Assembly: GCF_022965805.1 (NCBI RefSeq)
Contig: NC_133108.1
Coordinates: forward strand, 18,860,056-18,924,055
DNA length: 64,000 nt
Direction: 5' to 3'
Source of the DNA: Primulina eburnea
Lineage: Eukaryota; Streptophyta; Magnoliopsida; Lamiales; Gesneriaceae
Positions within the stretch are counted from its first letter, which is position 1, and every line of letters begins with the position of its first letter. Positions 32,530 through 44,595 of this stretch are shown here, one piece after another. The notes under the pieces were generated by a model that saw only the letters and a list, made by a program, of their open reading frames with translations, had not been told where the DNA came from and ran no database searches. The translations under genes were made by a program, and so were the position numbers.

Positions 32530-34744
32530 ATACTATCAAATTCTGACATTGGCAACACAATCAGATCGGCATACACTAGGTGGCCCTGCACTTCAAGATC
32601 AATCTCGCTGACCACTCTAGTATCTGAAAACTCTTCTTAAAGAGGATCGATTTTAGGTGTTCTAATGCGCAACGGAAGTTTCAAAATTCAATTTTAACAA
32701 GAAAAATTCGAGCATCTCTACTAAGATGTGTAGCAATTACAAAAACACCAAAATGTCATACATAGGGTGTTTAGAAATCTTTACCTATCAATCTCTTGAG
32801 ATTGATGATGGCTCCAACTAAGGTGTAAACACCTTAGCTCTTGAACGGCAAGAAGATCTACAAGCCTCCTCGTTTCTTCAAAATTAGGCCCACCACCAAC
32901 AAGCTAGAACCCTTCTTATTTTGCACTAGAAAAATAAGAAGATTTTTCTTTGAGAAGTGTAAGAATTCCTCAACCAAAATGAAAAGAAAAATTGGAGAGA
33001 AAAATGATACAAATTTCGGCCAAGTGAGGGAGAGTGAAGGGGAGGATGAGTTGTCTTGGTTGTTTAAAATCTAAAACCACTTTTAGCATGCCAAGCCTTT
33101 GAGATTGAAAAAGTAATCTCCAACTCTTCACCTCTTATGCATGCAATTTTATTTTGTTTTTAACAATTAAAAAATCCATTGACTTAATTTAATTATCTCA
33201 AACAAATTTGAGACTAATTAAACATTTGTGGCTAAATGAAGCGACGGTTTTTATTAAAAAGTCACGAGTTTAACAATGTGACGGTTTTATGTACCTTCGC
33301 TAATTCTAATTTGCAACGGTTTAAGAAAAACCTTCGCTAAATATATGGATGGTTTACGGAAATCGTTGCTAATTTTAAAATAGCGACGGTTTCCGGTTTA
33401 CGAAAATCGTTGCTAATTTTAAAATAGCGACGGTTTGCGGAAACCATCGCTAAATATAGCGACGGTTTTTCTTAAACCGTCGCTAAATATTAGCCGATTT
33501 TTTAAAAAAAATTAGAAACTACGACAACGTTTTTTCAAAAACCGTTTTCGTTAACCAAATAAAACACTAAAAACGACAACGTTTTAAGAAACCGTTGTCG
33601 TAGTTAGAAAACCATCCGAAATACATCGGTTTACCCAAACTGTTGTCTTTGACCCTTGACAGAATCTTATATAGACAATGGTTTCTGAAAAAACGTTGTT
33701 GTAGCCTAAAAAAAACGTTCATAGACAACGGTTGTTAAAACCATTGTTGTAGCAAAAAAAAGCTCTTAGACAACAGTTTTTAAAAACCGTTGTTGTAGAA
33801 AAAAAACGCTCATAGACAACGGTTTTTAAAAAGCATTGTCGTAGACACGTCAAAGACAACGATTTTTAAAAATTGTTGTCGTAGACACATCAAAAACAAT
33901 GGTTTATAAAAATCGTGGTCTATAAGCTGGTTTTTTTAGGCTACGACAACGGTTTTGGTTAAAAACGTTGTTAAAAGAAAAAAGACAATGATTTTAATAA
34001 AAACCATTGTCGTATGAGTGTTGTTGATTTGTATATTTCTTTTAGTGATACTATCAAATTCTGACATTGGCAACACAATCAGATCGGCATACACTAGGTG
34101 GCCCTGCACTTCAAGATCAATCTCGCTGACCACTCTAGTATCTGAAAACTCTTCTTAAAGAGGATCGATTTTAGGTGTTCTAATGCGCAACGGAAGTTTC
34201 AAAATTCAATTTTAACAAGAAAAATTCGAGCACCTCTACTAAGATGTGTAGCAATTACAAAAACACCAAAATGTCATACATAGGGTGTTTAGAAATCTTT
34301 ACCTATCAATCTCTTGAGATTGATGATGGCTCCAACTAAGGTGTAAACACCTTAGCTCTTGAACGGCAAGAAGATCTACAAGCCTCCTCGTTTCTTCAAA
34401 ATTAGGCCCACCACCAACAAGCTAGAACCCTTCTTATTTTGCACTAGAAAAATAAGAAGATTTTTCTTTGAGAAGTGTAAGAATTCCTCAACCAAAATGA
34501 AAAGAAAAATTGGAGAGAAAAATGATACAAATTTCGGCCAAGTGAGGGAGAGTGAAGGGGAGGATGAGTTGTCTTGGTTGTTTAAAATCTAAAACCACTT
34601 TTAGCATGCCAAGCCTTTGAGATTGAAAAAGTAATCTCCAACTCTTCACCTCTTATGCATGCAATTTTATTTTGTTTTTAACAATTAAAAAATCCATTGA
34701 CTTAATTTAATTATCTCAAACAAATTTGAGACTAATTAAACATT
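31709..34744. repeat. 1518-bp direct tandem duplication
   Basis: Unit 1 (31709-33226) and unit 2 (33227-34744) match base for base in my comparison except at about two positions (32337/33855 and about 32716/34234). Each unit contains the right half of the CACTA element, 107 bp of gypsy B and the first part of a copia LTR. The junction at 33226 shows two bases (TT) shared between the two ends. Confidence 0.95.
32530..32636 (-). pseudogene. gypsy B protease fragment
   Basis: The minus strand encodes VSEIDLEVQGHLVYADLIVL...EFDSI, the end of a retropepsin domain, and continues in the B sequence left of the CACTA element. A second copy lies at 34048-34154 through the tandem duplication. Confidence 0.8.
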
Positions 34745-35219
34745 ACTTGAATTTACTCAAGCCACTAGTTGAATAATTATTTTACTATTGGGCTCTACAA
34801 GATCCAATATGAATTAATTAATTCAACACTTGAATTAGTTTAATTATTTGGACTCTACTAGGCCCACTACTGTTAAATTAATTCAACACTTGAATTAATT
34901 TAATTTAGTCCATAATAATGTTTATGAAAATCACAATTTTCAAATACATTATTTGTTTGGCCAATTTTTAATTTAGTAACACTTCCACAAATTAAAAGTT
35001 ATATTTCCCGCATAGAAGTCATGCTTCTATTTTTCCCTACGCTTATAAACTCCTTTATAAGCCGTTCAACACATTGAACTATTTTACTTCTCAACGGGAT
35101 CTAGAAAGCTAGTACTTGTGTGGCCCTCAATGGTTCATTGATACAACTAGCCGTGGGTTCACATCTCCATGTGATTCGGACTAAACATGTCCTTATTTGA
35201 GCAGACCGATAATTGCCAA
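34155..35219 (-). repeat. copia LTR fragment related to copia-1
   Basis: It starts TAAAGAGGATCG and is collinear with the copia-1 LTR from 4205: GATTGATGATGGCTCCAACT, the AATTCAACACTTGAATTA repeats, and CTTCTCAACGGGATCTAG. It breaks off at about 35219, roughly half-way. The first 590 bp also occur at 32637-33226 through the tandem duplication. No internal copia sequence is attached. Confidence 0.85.
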
Positions 35220-36955
35220 GCCTGGTGAACGGTACGGTTTAAGATTTCGTATGATTATTGACTATTTGGTTAAGATTAAGTATAGTTTGATGTTAAGAGT
35301 TGTGATTTATGATTTATAGTATTGTTGGTTATACTTGTTATGTGGTTTTGTTGTATCGTTGTTGCGATTTGATTCATGGTAATTAGTATGTTGAGCCAAT
35401 TGGTATGAGGCCAATTGTAGTGGTTAGATAAGGTATAGAGGTGCAACTTTCTTATTGGGAGTGTTGCTGGATTATGGGGAGAAGTGACGTTGTGATTCGA
35501 TTTTTATTGCTTAGAGTTTGTTGTGGGCTTCAGGTGTCAATGCACCCGCGGTCAGATAGCTACCGCCCCCGCGGTATTTGGACAGTGGGGAGACCGCACC
35601 CGCGGTCATTTGACCACCGCACCAGCAGTGGATTGGCAGAGGCGGCACCGCACCCGCGGTCAGTTTTGCAGCGCACGTGCGGTCGTCGTTTTGAGATTTT
35701 CGGGTGTTGTCCAGTACATGCAGCGCACCCGCGGTATATGAATAGTGAAAGCGTATTTTCGAGATTTAAGTGATATAATACATGAGTTGGCTTCATTTTC
35801 CTCATTTCTTTCCCATTATTCTCGGTTTGCAGCTCAAGGGGAGGTTAGGGTTTCATTTCCTTTCTTTGATTCAAGCTTGTGGTTGGATTGTTGGAGTGAG
35901 AGCAAGGTCATTGTTGGTTCTAGGAGCTAAGGTAAGCTTGTGGTATAGTTTATTCTTGGTTTTTGATGTTGGGAAATCATGGGTATTTTGATTGTGTTGG
36001 TTTTATGGACTTTATGGTATGGGTGTTTGATTAATAGGTTGTTGATGGTGCAATATATGGTTTATTGTTGTAGGAATTCTTCCAAGAGAATAGAATCAAG
36101 TTTACCAAGTGTTGTAAGTGGAATTCATTTCCTTGTGCCCACATGATAATATATGTTGTAATGCACATGGGCTGTTCCCGATTGGACTTGAGTCCCCTCA
36201 CGGTTATCCCATTACCCATTACTCATAGAACTTCTCCAGCCCAGGCACTGGAGCTTTGATTCATGCTATGTATTAATACACCTTGTTGTATATTCGAGGC
36301 ATTTTATGTCTCAATTATGTCAAAGGGAATACAAAAGAAAAGAGTATGCAAACTGTTTGATTTAATGCCCAAAAGAGACTTCAAATGATTTATTGGATTG
36401 ATAGATACATAGTCAGAGATTGCATGAAATTAGTTGATCAACGACCATAGGTTTATATCCCAACAGAGTATCGATTCATATCGATGGGATATAGGTACAG
36501 AGACAGAGATACTATCTAGATATCAATCTATCAGAGAAAAGAGAAATGCCATCGTTATTGCTATTCATGCTATGATATTTATGTTTCAGAGTTGATAGTA
36601 TATAATGTTTTCAAAGTTATGTTTTTTAGAGTACGATATGTATCCATTGCTATTTAAGAGTTCCACTTGCTGAGTTTTATACTCATTTCAGTTATTTCAT
36701 GTGATGCAGATAAGAGCAACGAGCCGTGACGTTGATTGGAGCCGGGGTCATATGCATATAGAGAAGGAAGGAAGAAGACTATTTTGATAGCATTTTGGAC
36801 ATGATCACAAAAATGATATTTTATATTTTGTTGCATCATTTTATTGATCATGTGTATACTTTTGATATATTGAAATGTATTTTGAATCTTTCTTCCATTT
36901 TAAATAAAATTTTAAATTCCGCTGTTATTTGTTAAAACCGGTCGAGGGTGTTACA
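35220..36955 (+). repeat. gypsy C 5' LTR, start not preserved
   Basis: The right end GGGTGTTACA is followed by the primer site. The left border is the break with copia LTR sequence near 35219 and has no clean TG. It contains a paired GC-rich array at 35541-35738 and a GATATAATACATGAG TATA-like stretch at 35771. Otherwise there is no coding signal. Confidence 0.75.
35541..35738. repeat. paired GC-rich array, ACCGCACCCGCGGT family
   Basis: Seven copies, mostly in pairs, of the reverse complement of the motif seen at 21529 and 46004, in keeping with the plus orientation of this LTR. The array ends about 33 bp before a TATA-like sequence. Confidence 0.88.
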
Positions 36956-36960
36956 TTTAG

Positions 36961-36972
36961 TGGTATCAGAGC
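36961..36972 (+). promoter_or_regulatory. gypsy C primer binding site, iMet type
   Basis: TGGTATCAGAGC five bases after the LTR end. Confidence 0.93.
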
Positions 36973-37091
36973 ACCGTTCTTCGGACCAATACATATGACT
37001 TCGTCTGCTTTCAACAGTCCGGGTATGTCTTCTTCTACATCTATTCATTGTTATTGGTTGATATGTATTATGTGAGCACATTGTAGGAGTA

Positions 37092-38270
37092 ATGCCTCCT
37101 AAGAGAAAGGCTTCAGAGGGGGAGGATAGTTCTTCTTCGAGAGTTGTCGACGAGTTCGGCAAGTTGCTGAAAGAGCAAGCCAAGGTTCATAATGAGCAGA
37201 TCTAACAGTTGCTCCGTTTGCAAGGTACAGGCCAAGGTAGAGGCCAAGTGAGAGGCCAAGTGGCTCAAGTAGTTGGAACTGATGGAATCTTTACTGCTTT
37301 CAAGAGAATGGATCCACCGGAATTTGATGGAAGCACTGATCCATTGGTGGCTGTAGAGTGGATCAAAGCACTTGAAGCGATTTTTGATCATCTCAACTAT
37401 GAAGACAAGGACAGAATCAGTTGTGCAGTGTTCATGTTAGTCAAAGCTGCACGTATTTGGTGGAATGCTACCAAGGTAGGTGTTGATGTACCGGCAATGA
37501 AGTGGCAAGATTTTACTGATCTTTTCTATGACAAGTACTTCCCAGATGCACTTCGAACAAGGAAGGTGGCTGAGTTTTTAGAGCTTCGTCAAGGAGGTAT
37601 GAATGCCGATGAGTATATTCTAAAGTTCGAGGAGGGCTGTCTGTTTGCCTCGTATATTGCCTCCAATGACAAAGACAAGGGTGCTCACTTCATTAGAGGC
37701 CTTCGAGCAAAGATCAAAACAGACATCAATATGTCTAAGGCGGTGTGATATAAAGATATTGTGGCTAAAGTTTTGTTAGCCGAGCAAGATGAGAAAGACA
37801 TTGCCAGAGAAAGACAGGAGAGGCAGCAGGCTATTTTTCAGAGAGGTCAAGGTTCGAGTCAAAGAGAGAAAGGCACTTTTAAAGGGAAAGGCAAGTTAGA
37901 ACCGAGTTCTAGAGCACCGGCAGTTCCATTTGATCCAGAGAAGTCGTTGTGTTCCAAGTGCAGTAGGCATCATAGGGGAGAGTGCAGATTTGGTACTCAT
38001 ACTTGTTATCGATGTGGCACGGCAGGCCATATTGCCAAGGACTGTCCGAGAGGCTAGAGTAAAGAGAAGGTGCAGGGTCGCATCATCACCATGACGAAGG
38101 AAGGTATAAACCATGATTCTTCTGTGATCTCTAGCACTATTTTAATTTCAGGCAGAGTAGCTACGACATTGATTGATACAGGTGCTACTCATTCTTTTAT
38201 GTCTGAACTATTTTTGAGATCTTTGGATTTAGTTCCTTCTATTCTTCCCCTCCAGTTTAATGTTGTTTTG
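37092..38270 (+). pseudogene. gypsy C gag-protease, interrupted
   Basis: One reading frame starts at MPPKRKASEGED (37092). It carries the gag domain (MDPPEFDGSTDPLVAVEWI, then YFPDALRTRKVAEFLELRQG), a zinc knuckle CYRCGTAGHIAKDC (about 37998-38045), and a retropepsin start LIDTGATHSF (about 38169). The frame never shifts but has three in-frame stops: TAA at 37203, TGA at 37746 and TAG at 38055. At 38271 LTR G cuts the protease. RT, RNase H and integrase are not in the window. Gag packs RNA and protease would cut the polyprotein; this copy can do neither. Confidence 0.92.
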
Positions 38271-39402
38271 TGTAACGCCCCGAAATTTAAAGGTCCACGC
38301 AAACCACATGCGCAAATTATTAAATTCCTTGTGCATTTTAATTAATGGTTTTAAGTGCATGGATTAATTATGTTGTGCATATTTGCATGTTTAAAATTAT
38401 TTTTCTACATGGTTGCATTAAAATGTATTTTTAAAGGTTATTCGAGTTGCGATCGAGGAACGGAGACCGCGGGCTGAAAAATGGAAAATTATTTTATTAA
38501 ATAATTGTTTTTAATTATTTAAAATATGATTGTGGGTTTTTCTTATTTCTGAAAATAAGGGTTTTTTTAGGTGATTTTATACGCCGGGACGTAATTTTTA
38601 TCGGTGTTGGTTTTTCAGCAAAAATACGAACTTATGGGCAACCCGGCTAATAAATTCACAAATTTATTTTAACAAAAACTTTGTTAATATTTTATTTATG
38701 TCCTAATTAGACTAATGGGCCTAATTTAGTGGCTTAATAGGCCTAGCCTAATTAGCAAATTAAATTAGCTATTTAAAAGTTTTTAATCACCCAAAACCCT
38801 ACACAAGCAAGTCATTCTCTCGGCCACACTTTTCAATTTTTGAAAATTCTCCCCACCCCTCTCATAGACCCCACGCCACACACACCACACCAAGGAAGGA
38901 AGAATTTGAAGGTTGAAGAGAAACGAAAGCCAAGGTGTCCCTCCGTTCTTCGTCGTCAACGTTTATTCGAGTGTTTATAACGCAAAGGCACGCCATATTA
39001 TTTCTTTAAAACATCTATCACACCATAGTATTTTATTTAATGAATTTTTGCATGAAAACAAGTCACACAATTCACAATTTTCGTAACTATGCATATATGT
39101 GTTCTAAACTCTTGATTGTTCATCAAAAATCATGTTTTTTATGTTGTCAAAGGGGCTGCCATGAATTAGGATGATATAAGGTAGGTTTCACACGAGTTTA
39201 AGGGCATAGGACACGCACAAACATGCTGCACACGTACATGAACAAACTGAAACCAAAATTCATCAATATTGTGGATTATGGGATAGGTTGAAGGGAAATT
39301 GATGCATGGGGCCAGGTGGCATGACCATGCTTGGTGGTTGTGTCCTAGGGGTCATGGTTAGGTCCTAGGGAGAGTCCTAGGAGGGATAGGGGTTGAGCCA
39401 TG
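38271..39402 (+). repeat. gypsy-type LTR G, plus orientation, cut by gypsy D
   Basis: It starts TGTAACGCCCCG exactly where the gypsy C protease frame breaks. It is collinear with G' (22035) through the GATCGAGGAACGGAGACCG, TTATACGCCGGGA and GCAAAGGCACGCC blocks. At about 39402 it is interrupted by the start of the gypsy D LTR. The rest would lie to the right of D, outside the window. Confidence 0.82.
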
Positions 39403-39510
39403 TGTAAGGTCCGAGATTTATTAGTATTCATTAATATGAGACTCGGAAGATATGAGAATGCATGACGTGTAAGGAGAGGAGAAAAGACATGAGAATTAGG
39501 GTTTTGCAAG

Positions 39511-39800
39511 ACCACACCCGCGCCCAGAACATGAGTGCACCCGCGGTCATGCAATTGTGGATTTTTGCAAGAAAAGCCGAAGCTACACCGCACCCGCGGT
39601 GCAACCTAGACCGCACCCGCGGTGCATGTACAGAAAGTTGGCAAATTTTATTCGAAGCAAGACCGCACCCACGGCGCGAGAAAACCGCACCCGCGGTGGT
39701 AAGAACAAGACCACACCAGCGGTCGTCATTTTTGAAAAATAAAAACCATGCCGAAGCATGAGCGCACCCGCGGTCTGGACATGAGCGCACCCGCGGTGCT
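39511..39800. repeat. paired GC-rich array, ACCGCACCCGCGGT family
   Basis: About nine copies, mostly paired (for example CACCGCACCCGCGGTGC, then GACCGCACCCGCGGTGC). The array ends about 43 bp before a TATATATATA stretch. Confidence 0.92.
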
Positions 39801-39843
39801 GCATGCGAGAAATCCACCATCTCTTCTTGTTGTGACACATGGC

Positions 39844-39855
39844 ATATATATATAT
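39844..39855 (+). promoter_or_regulatory. TATA-like box of gypsy D LTR
   Basis: CATATATATATATTTG downstream of the array fits the core promoter of the LTR. The transcription start is inferred. Confidence 0.6.
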
Positions 39856-41320
39856 TTGATGCATGATTCAGCCATTTCTCCTTCAGCAGATCAGCACTGA
39901 GAGCATCCTCAGAAATTCCTCAAGTTTCTTCAAGGTTTTGGAGTAAGATTTCTTAAGATTTAGCCATCCGATTTTTATACCGAATAGAGATTCTTGTTCC
40001 TTGCTTCAAGGGCTACAAGAGGATATAAGTTTCACTCAGTTTCTACATAATTTGAGATATTGATATTGGGGAAACTGTATTATACTTGTAGATATATGTT
40101 CTTGAAGTTATTGACACCGTGGAAACACAATTGGATCGAAGAACGGATATTGTATACTATTGTTACGGTTTTCAGAATGGTTGTATATGAGATTATGTAG
40201 ATTTTGAGATGTTATGAGGTAGATTATGTTGTTTATGAATTGAGAATTACAGTGTTGATATAGGTTGAGATTGGATTGATCGGTATCAAGAAACTACACC
40301 GTTATGCCGTCAAATTGTGTTAGATGTACTAATGATTTGTAAATGGATTGAATTGAGTTAGAAATTGATAGAATGTGTATTGAACATTGTCATTTCAGAT
40401 TCATCATACCTCACTTCGACATCGAGACCTCGACATCGATAAAGGTTTTGCAACGAAAGGTATAATGCATGTTTTGTTTGGGGAGATACAACTCAAATGA
40501 GATCCCATTTGAGTTTCCCAACCAAAATCACATACTATATTTATTGTTTATATTGTAATATGATTGTGATTTGTTTATAGACTTGTATTCAAATCTTTTG
40601 AGATGATTATGCTTTGTTTACAGATTGTAATTCATTGCATTTAAGATAGGGAGTCTTGACAGAACAGTCAAACTTCTAGACGTTCGGTGATATCACAGCT
40701 TAGGGGAAGATCAGTCTCCTATTGTAGATGTGGATACAGATCAGGCCGAAGTCTAGGAATAAGACGTACAGTCACCCCGATTGGGAGGGTAGGTGATAGA
40801 TCGTCTTATTCACACCGGGATCCCTAGAGTTATAGTCGAGTCGAGTCCAGACATGGTTTGATTCGCATTGCATGATCATATGGATGTCATTCATCATAGC
40901 ATGTTTCATGTTTTAGATTGATTATCTGCATGTATACATGTTTATACTGGGATTTGTTCTCACCGGAGTTTATGTCTATTGTTATGTCTGTATGTGTGCA
41001 TAACAACAGGTGGGGCAGGATCTGGATCGAGATAGAGATGAGATCGTGATAGCGTGGTGACTTCGGGCGCAGCAGAGGACTAGTGTTTTCTACTAGCTTG
41101 TACTACTTGTGGATCGTAGTTTGTTTTAAACACTAGTTTGTACGAATGTTTAATAACAAGACTTGTATTTACATTTGATGAAATAAGGTAGAAGTATCTA
41201 TTGTGCTTAGTTTTATTAACATTTGATACAATGTTAAAAACAAAAATTTGACCCACTTTTTATAATAAGGATCCATTTAATCCCAAAGAAATGAGTTAGA
41301 GCCCGGGTCACCACAACAGG

Positions 41321-41332
41321 TGGTATCAGAGC
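41321..41332 (+). promoter_or_regulatory. gypsy D primer binding site, iMet type
   Basis: TGGTATCAGAGC five bases after the LTR end ACCACA. Confidence 0.93.
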
Positions 41333-41571
41333 GATAGATCCTTTAGAGTGAGATAAGATAGAATGAGCGGGGTAGATTGAGTCTTCTTCCTTGCTTTATG
41401 ATGTGCTAGCATGATTTATTGTTTTTCTTAATTACATGTTGTGTGTTATCTAATGTGATTACAGCATGTAATGACTGAATCAGAACCGATTCTGGATCAG
41501 AGGTAAATGATCAGAGGAGGTCTGAAACAGTTTGTATAGATGATATACTAATTTGTTTTAAAATTAGATAC

Positions 41572-44500
41572 ATGCCTCCTAGAAGAGCAGTTGTGCCTTT
41601 GCGACCAACAGCACCAGAATAGGGTAGCACATCCGGGGATCCGATGGATGTTACTGCTACACCCATGGAGACTCTGTTAAAACGATTCCAGTCTTTCAGA
41701 CCACCTACCTTAAGAGGTACAGAAAACGCAATCGAATGTGAAAGCTGGTTGGAGGATATTGAAATGTTATTCGAGTCTCTAGAATACAGTGATGAGAAAC
41801 GAGTGAAACTCATTGGCCATCAACTGCAAGATGTGGCTAAGAATTGGTGGTGGAATATCAAAAGAGCATTCGAGCAGCGTGGCACAGAGATTACATGGAA
41901 AGTGTTCAAGACAGAGTTCTATCAGCGATTCTTTCCTATATCCTACCGTAAAGATAAAGGCGCTGAGTTTGCAAACCTGAGGCAAGGGCAATTGAACATT
42001 GAAGAGTACGTCGCTAAATTTTCTTCCTTGCTTCGCTTTGCACCTCATGTTTCAAGTAGTGATGAAGCCGTAGCAGATCAGTTTATAAACGGCTTAAATC
42101 CCGACATCTTTACATTGGTAAATACTGGGAGACCCAACAATTTCGCCGATTCATTGAACCGTGCCAAAGGAGCAGAAGCAGGATTGCATAGGCAACAGAA
42201 TTTTCCGTATGTTGCTCCGATTCCGAGACCACCACAACCTGCAGTGCACCTTCTCCTAGAATTGAGAGTGGTGGTAGAAGTAGTGGGCGAAAGGATCAGC
42301 TGAAAGCGAAAGGGAAACAGTTTAAAAGACCCGGGAGCAGTTCGTCGAGCTCCAGTGGATCAAGACAGAGTGGTTTTGATCAGAGTACAAGGTACACGGG
42401 TGTATATTGCAATTCTTGTGGTGGCAGGCATGCCACAGAGCAGTGCCAGGGCGTTACGGGCCGATGTAATATATGTAGACAACAAGGACATTTCGCCAAA
42501 GTCTGTCCTCAGAGGAGTGGTGTACCGAGATTTCAGGGTGCAGGGTCATCTGCATCAGTGACTCAGCCTGAGAGGCAAGCTTCATTTGTTCACTCCTTTC
42601 AACCGCCACCTACACAGACCCAGCCTCGAGCCAGAGATGGTCAGACCGGGAGTCAGCAGACCCGACAACAGGCTCAGGTGTTTGCATTAATAGAGGAGCA
42701 AGCACAGGACGCTCCAGACGATGTCATCGCAGGTAACTGTTCTCTTTGCGGTTATCCTGCTTATATATTGATAGATACAGGTGCATCGCATACATTCATC
42801 TCAGAACGATTCGCGTTATTGCATTCCTTGCCTGTTGAGTCTTTATTGGATGTAGTGTCTATTACTTCTCCGTTGGGAAGTGGTTTGATATCTGTAACTA
42901 CGGTTAGACATTGCATTTTACAGTTTGAGGGGCTAGCTGATTTTGATTGCATTGTTGGGATTGATATGTTAACGAATTACAGAGCCACCGTGGATTGTTT
43001 CCACAAGATTGTCAGATTCAGACCAGAAATGGCAGAAGAGTGGAAATTCTACGGTAAGGATTCCAGATCTCGAATTCCCTTGATTTCGGCTTTGACTATG
43101 AATAAGTTGTTGCAGAAAGGAGCAGATGGGTTCCTTGTGTATGCTGTAGATGTACAGAAATCGAGCCCGGCATTGGCAGACTTGCCAATAGTACGGGAGT
43201 TTGCAGATGTGTTCCCAGATGAAATACCAGGGTTACCTCCAGCTCGAGAGGTAGATTTTAGCATAGATCTTATGCCAGGTACTGTTCCTATATCTCGAGC
43301 TCCGTATAGGATGGCGCCTGTTGAACTGAAAGAACTGAAAGCACAATTGGAAGATCTTCTAGCCAAGGGATATATCCGACCTAGTGTATCTCCTTGGGGC
43401 GCACCAGTGCTCTTTGTGCGAAAGAAAGATGGATCGATGCGATTGTGTATAGACTATCGGCAATTGAACAAAGCGACAGTGAAGAATAAATATCCATTGC
43501 CGGGCATCGACGATTTATTTGATCAATTAAAGGGATCATCGATTTATTCTAAGATCGATTTGCGATCCGGATATCATCAACTCAGAGTTCGAGATGTAGA
43601 CATACCGAAAACAGCATTTTGAACCAGGTATGGACATTACGAATTTATTGTCATGCCTTTTGGTTTAACAAATGCTCCAGCAGTGTTTATGAGTTTGATG
43701 AACAGCATTTTTCAGAAGTACTTGGATGAGTTTGTGATTGTGTTTATTGATGATATTTTGGTATACTCAAAGAATCTGAATGAGCATGCCAATCATTTGA
43801 GAATTGTGTTGCAAACACTGAGAAATGAAAGATTATATGCTAAACTGTCCAAGTGCGAGTTTTGGTTGAGACAGGTTGTCTTCTTGGGTCATATTATATC
43901 TGGAGATGGTATTGCTGTAGATCCGAGTAAAGTGGAAGCTGTGATCAATTGGCCGAGACCGACTTATACGCAGTTTCATGAATCTAGCAGGATACTATAG
44001 ACGATTTATTAAAGATTTCTCCAGTATGGCAAAACCAATCACCCAGTTGACACAAAAGAATGCGCCATTTGTATGGTCCGAGGATTGTGAATCTAGCTTT
44101 GTGGAATTGAAGAAGAAGTTGACCAGTGCTCCAGTACTGACGATACCTTCAGGTACGGGTGATTTCTTTGTATATTGTGATGCCTCTCACCGAGGATTGG
44201 GATGTGTTCTTATGCAACGAGGTCATGTGGTCGCATACGCCTCGAGACAACTGAAGACACATGAAGTTCGATACCCCATTCATGATCTTGAATTGGCGGC
44301 TATCGTATTTGCGTTAAAGATCTGGCGTCATTATCTCTACGGTGAGAAATTTGAGATTTACTCCGATCACAAGAGCCTGAAGTATTTATTTTCTAAGTCA
44401 GAACTGAATATGCGGCAGCGTAGATGGCTTGATCTACTGAAAGACTTTGATTGTGAAATCAAATATTATCCAGGGAAGTCAAATGCAGCAGCAGACGCCT

Positions 44501-44595
44501 TGATTCGAAAGGTGTGTTCCCTATCCTTATCGACGATAGGTGTTACAAAGTTAGTTGCAACTTGCTGTTTATCTGGATTAGAATTTGATACAAAG
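41572..44595 (+). pseudogene. gypsy D gag-protease-RT-RNase H, broken
   Basis: Starts MPPRRAVVPLRP at 41572. Breaks in order are an in-frame TAG at 41620, a frameshift near 42240, an in-frame TGA at 43620 just before the TRYGHYEF motif of RT, and an 11-bp deletion near 43965 relative to E. Domains: gag (TLLKRFQSFRPPTLRGTENAIECESWL), zinc knuckle ([14 protein letters not shown]), retropepsin ([11 protein letters not shown], lacking about a dozen residues that E has), RT ([15 protein letters not shown]) and RNase H ([18 protein letters not shown]). It is cut at 44595 by gypsy E. It is the same family as A and E. Confidence 0.93.

Larger units (their letters stand above)
28758..32636 (-). mobile_element. 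gypsy B, internal part of a chromovirus-like element
   Basis: It is minus oriented, split by the CACTA element 30883-32529. From right to left it has the protease region (32530-32636 and 30515-30882), RT, RNase H and the integrase zinc finger. It ends at 28758 in the integrase core against a CACTA end, and at 32636 against a copia LTR. Neither of its own LTRs is present. Its integrase text (HPGGTQMYKDLQILYWW) differs clearly from A, D and E, so it is a different lineage. Confidence 0.88.
39403..41315 (+). repeat. gypsy D 5' LTR
   Basis: About 1913 bp, TGTAAGGTCCGAG to GGGTCACCACA. Its reverse complement aligns with the LTRs of gypsy A, E and the solo LTR. Confidence 0.88.

Noticed and set aside
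32418..32615. Duplicated gene pair (same 65-residue frame at 32418-32615 and 33936-34133)
   Set aside because: The frame spans a CACTA end and a piece of gypsy protease, and its two copies come from the tandem duplication.
39462..39864. Arginine-rich proteins encoded over the GC-rich arrays (also at 35441-35805, 45930-46289 and 52557-53075)
   Set aside because: Open frames exist in several phases because the repeated motif lacks stops; repeats of RTRG and RGCG are translated motif copies.
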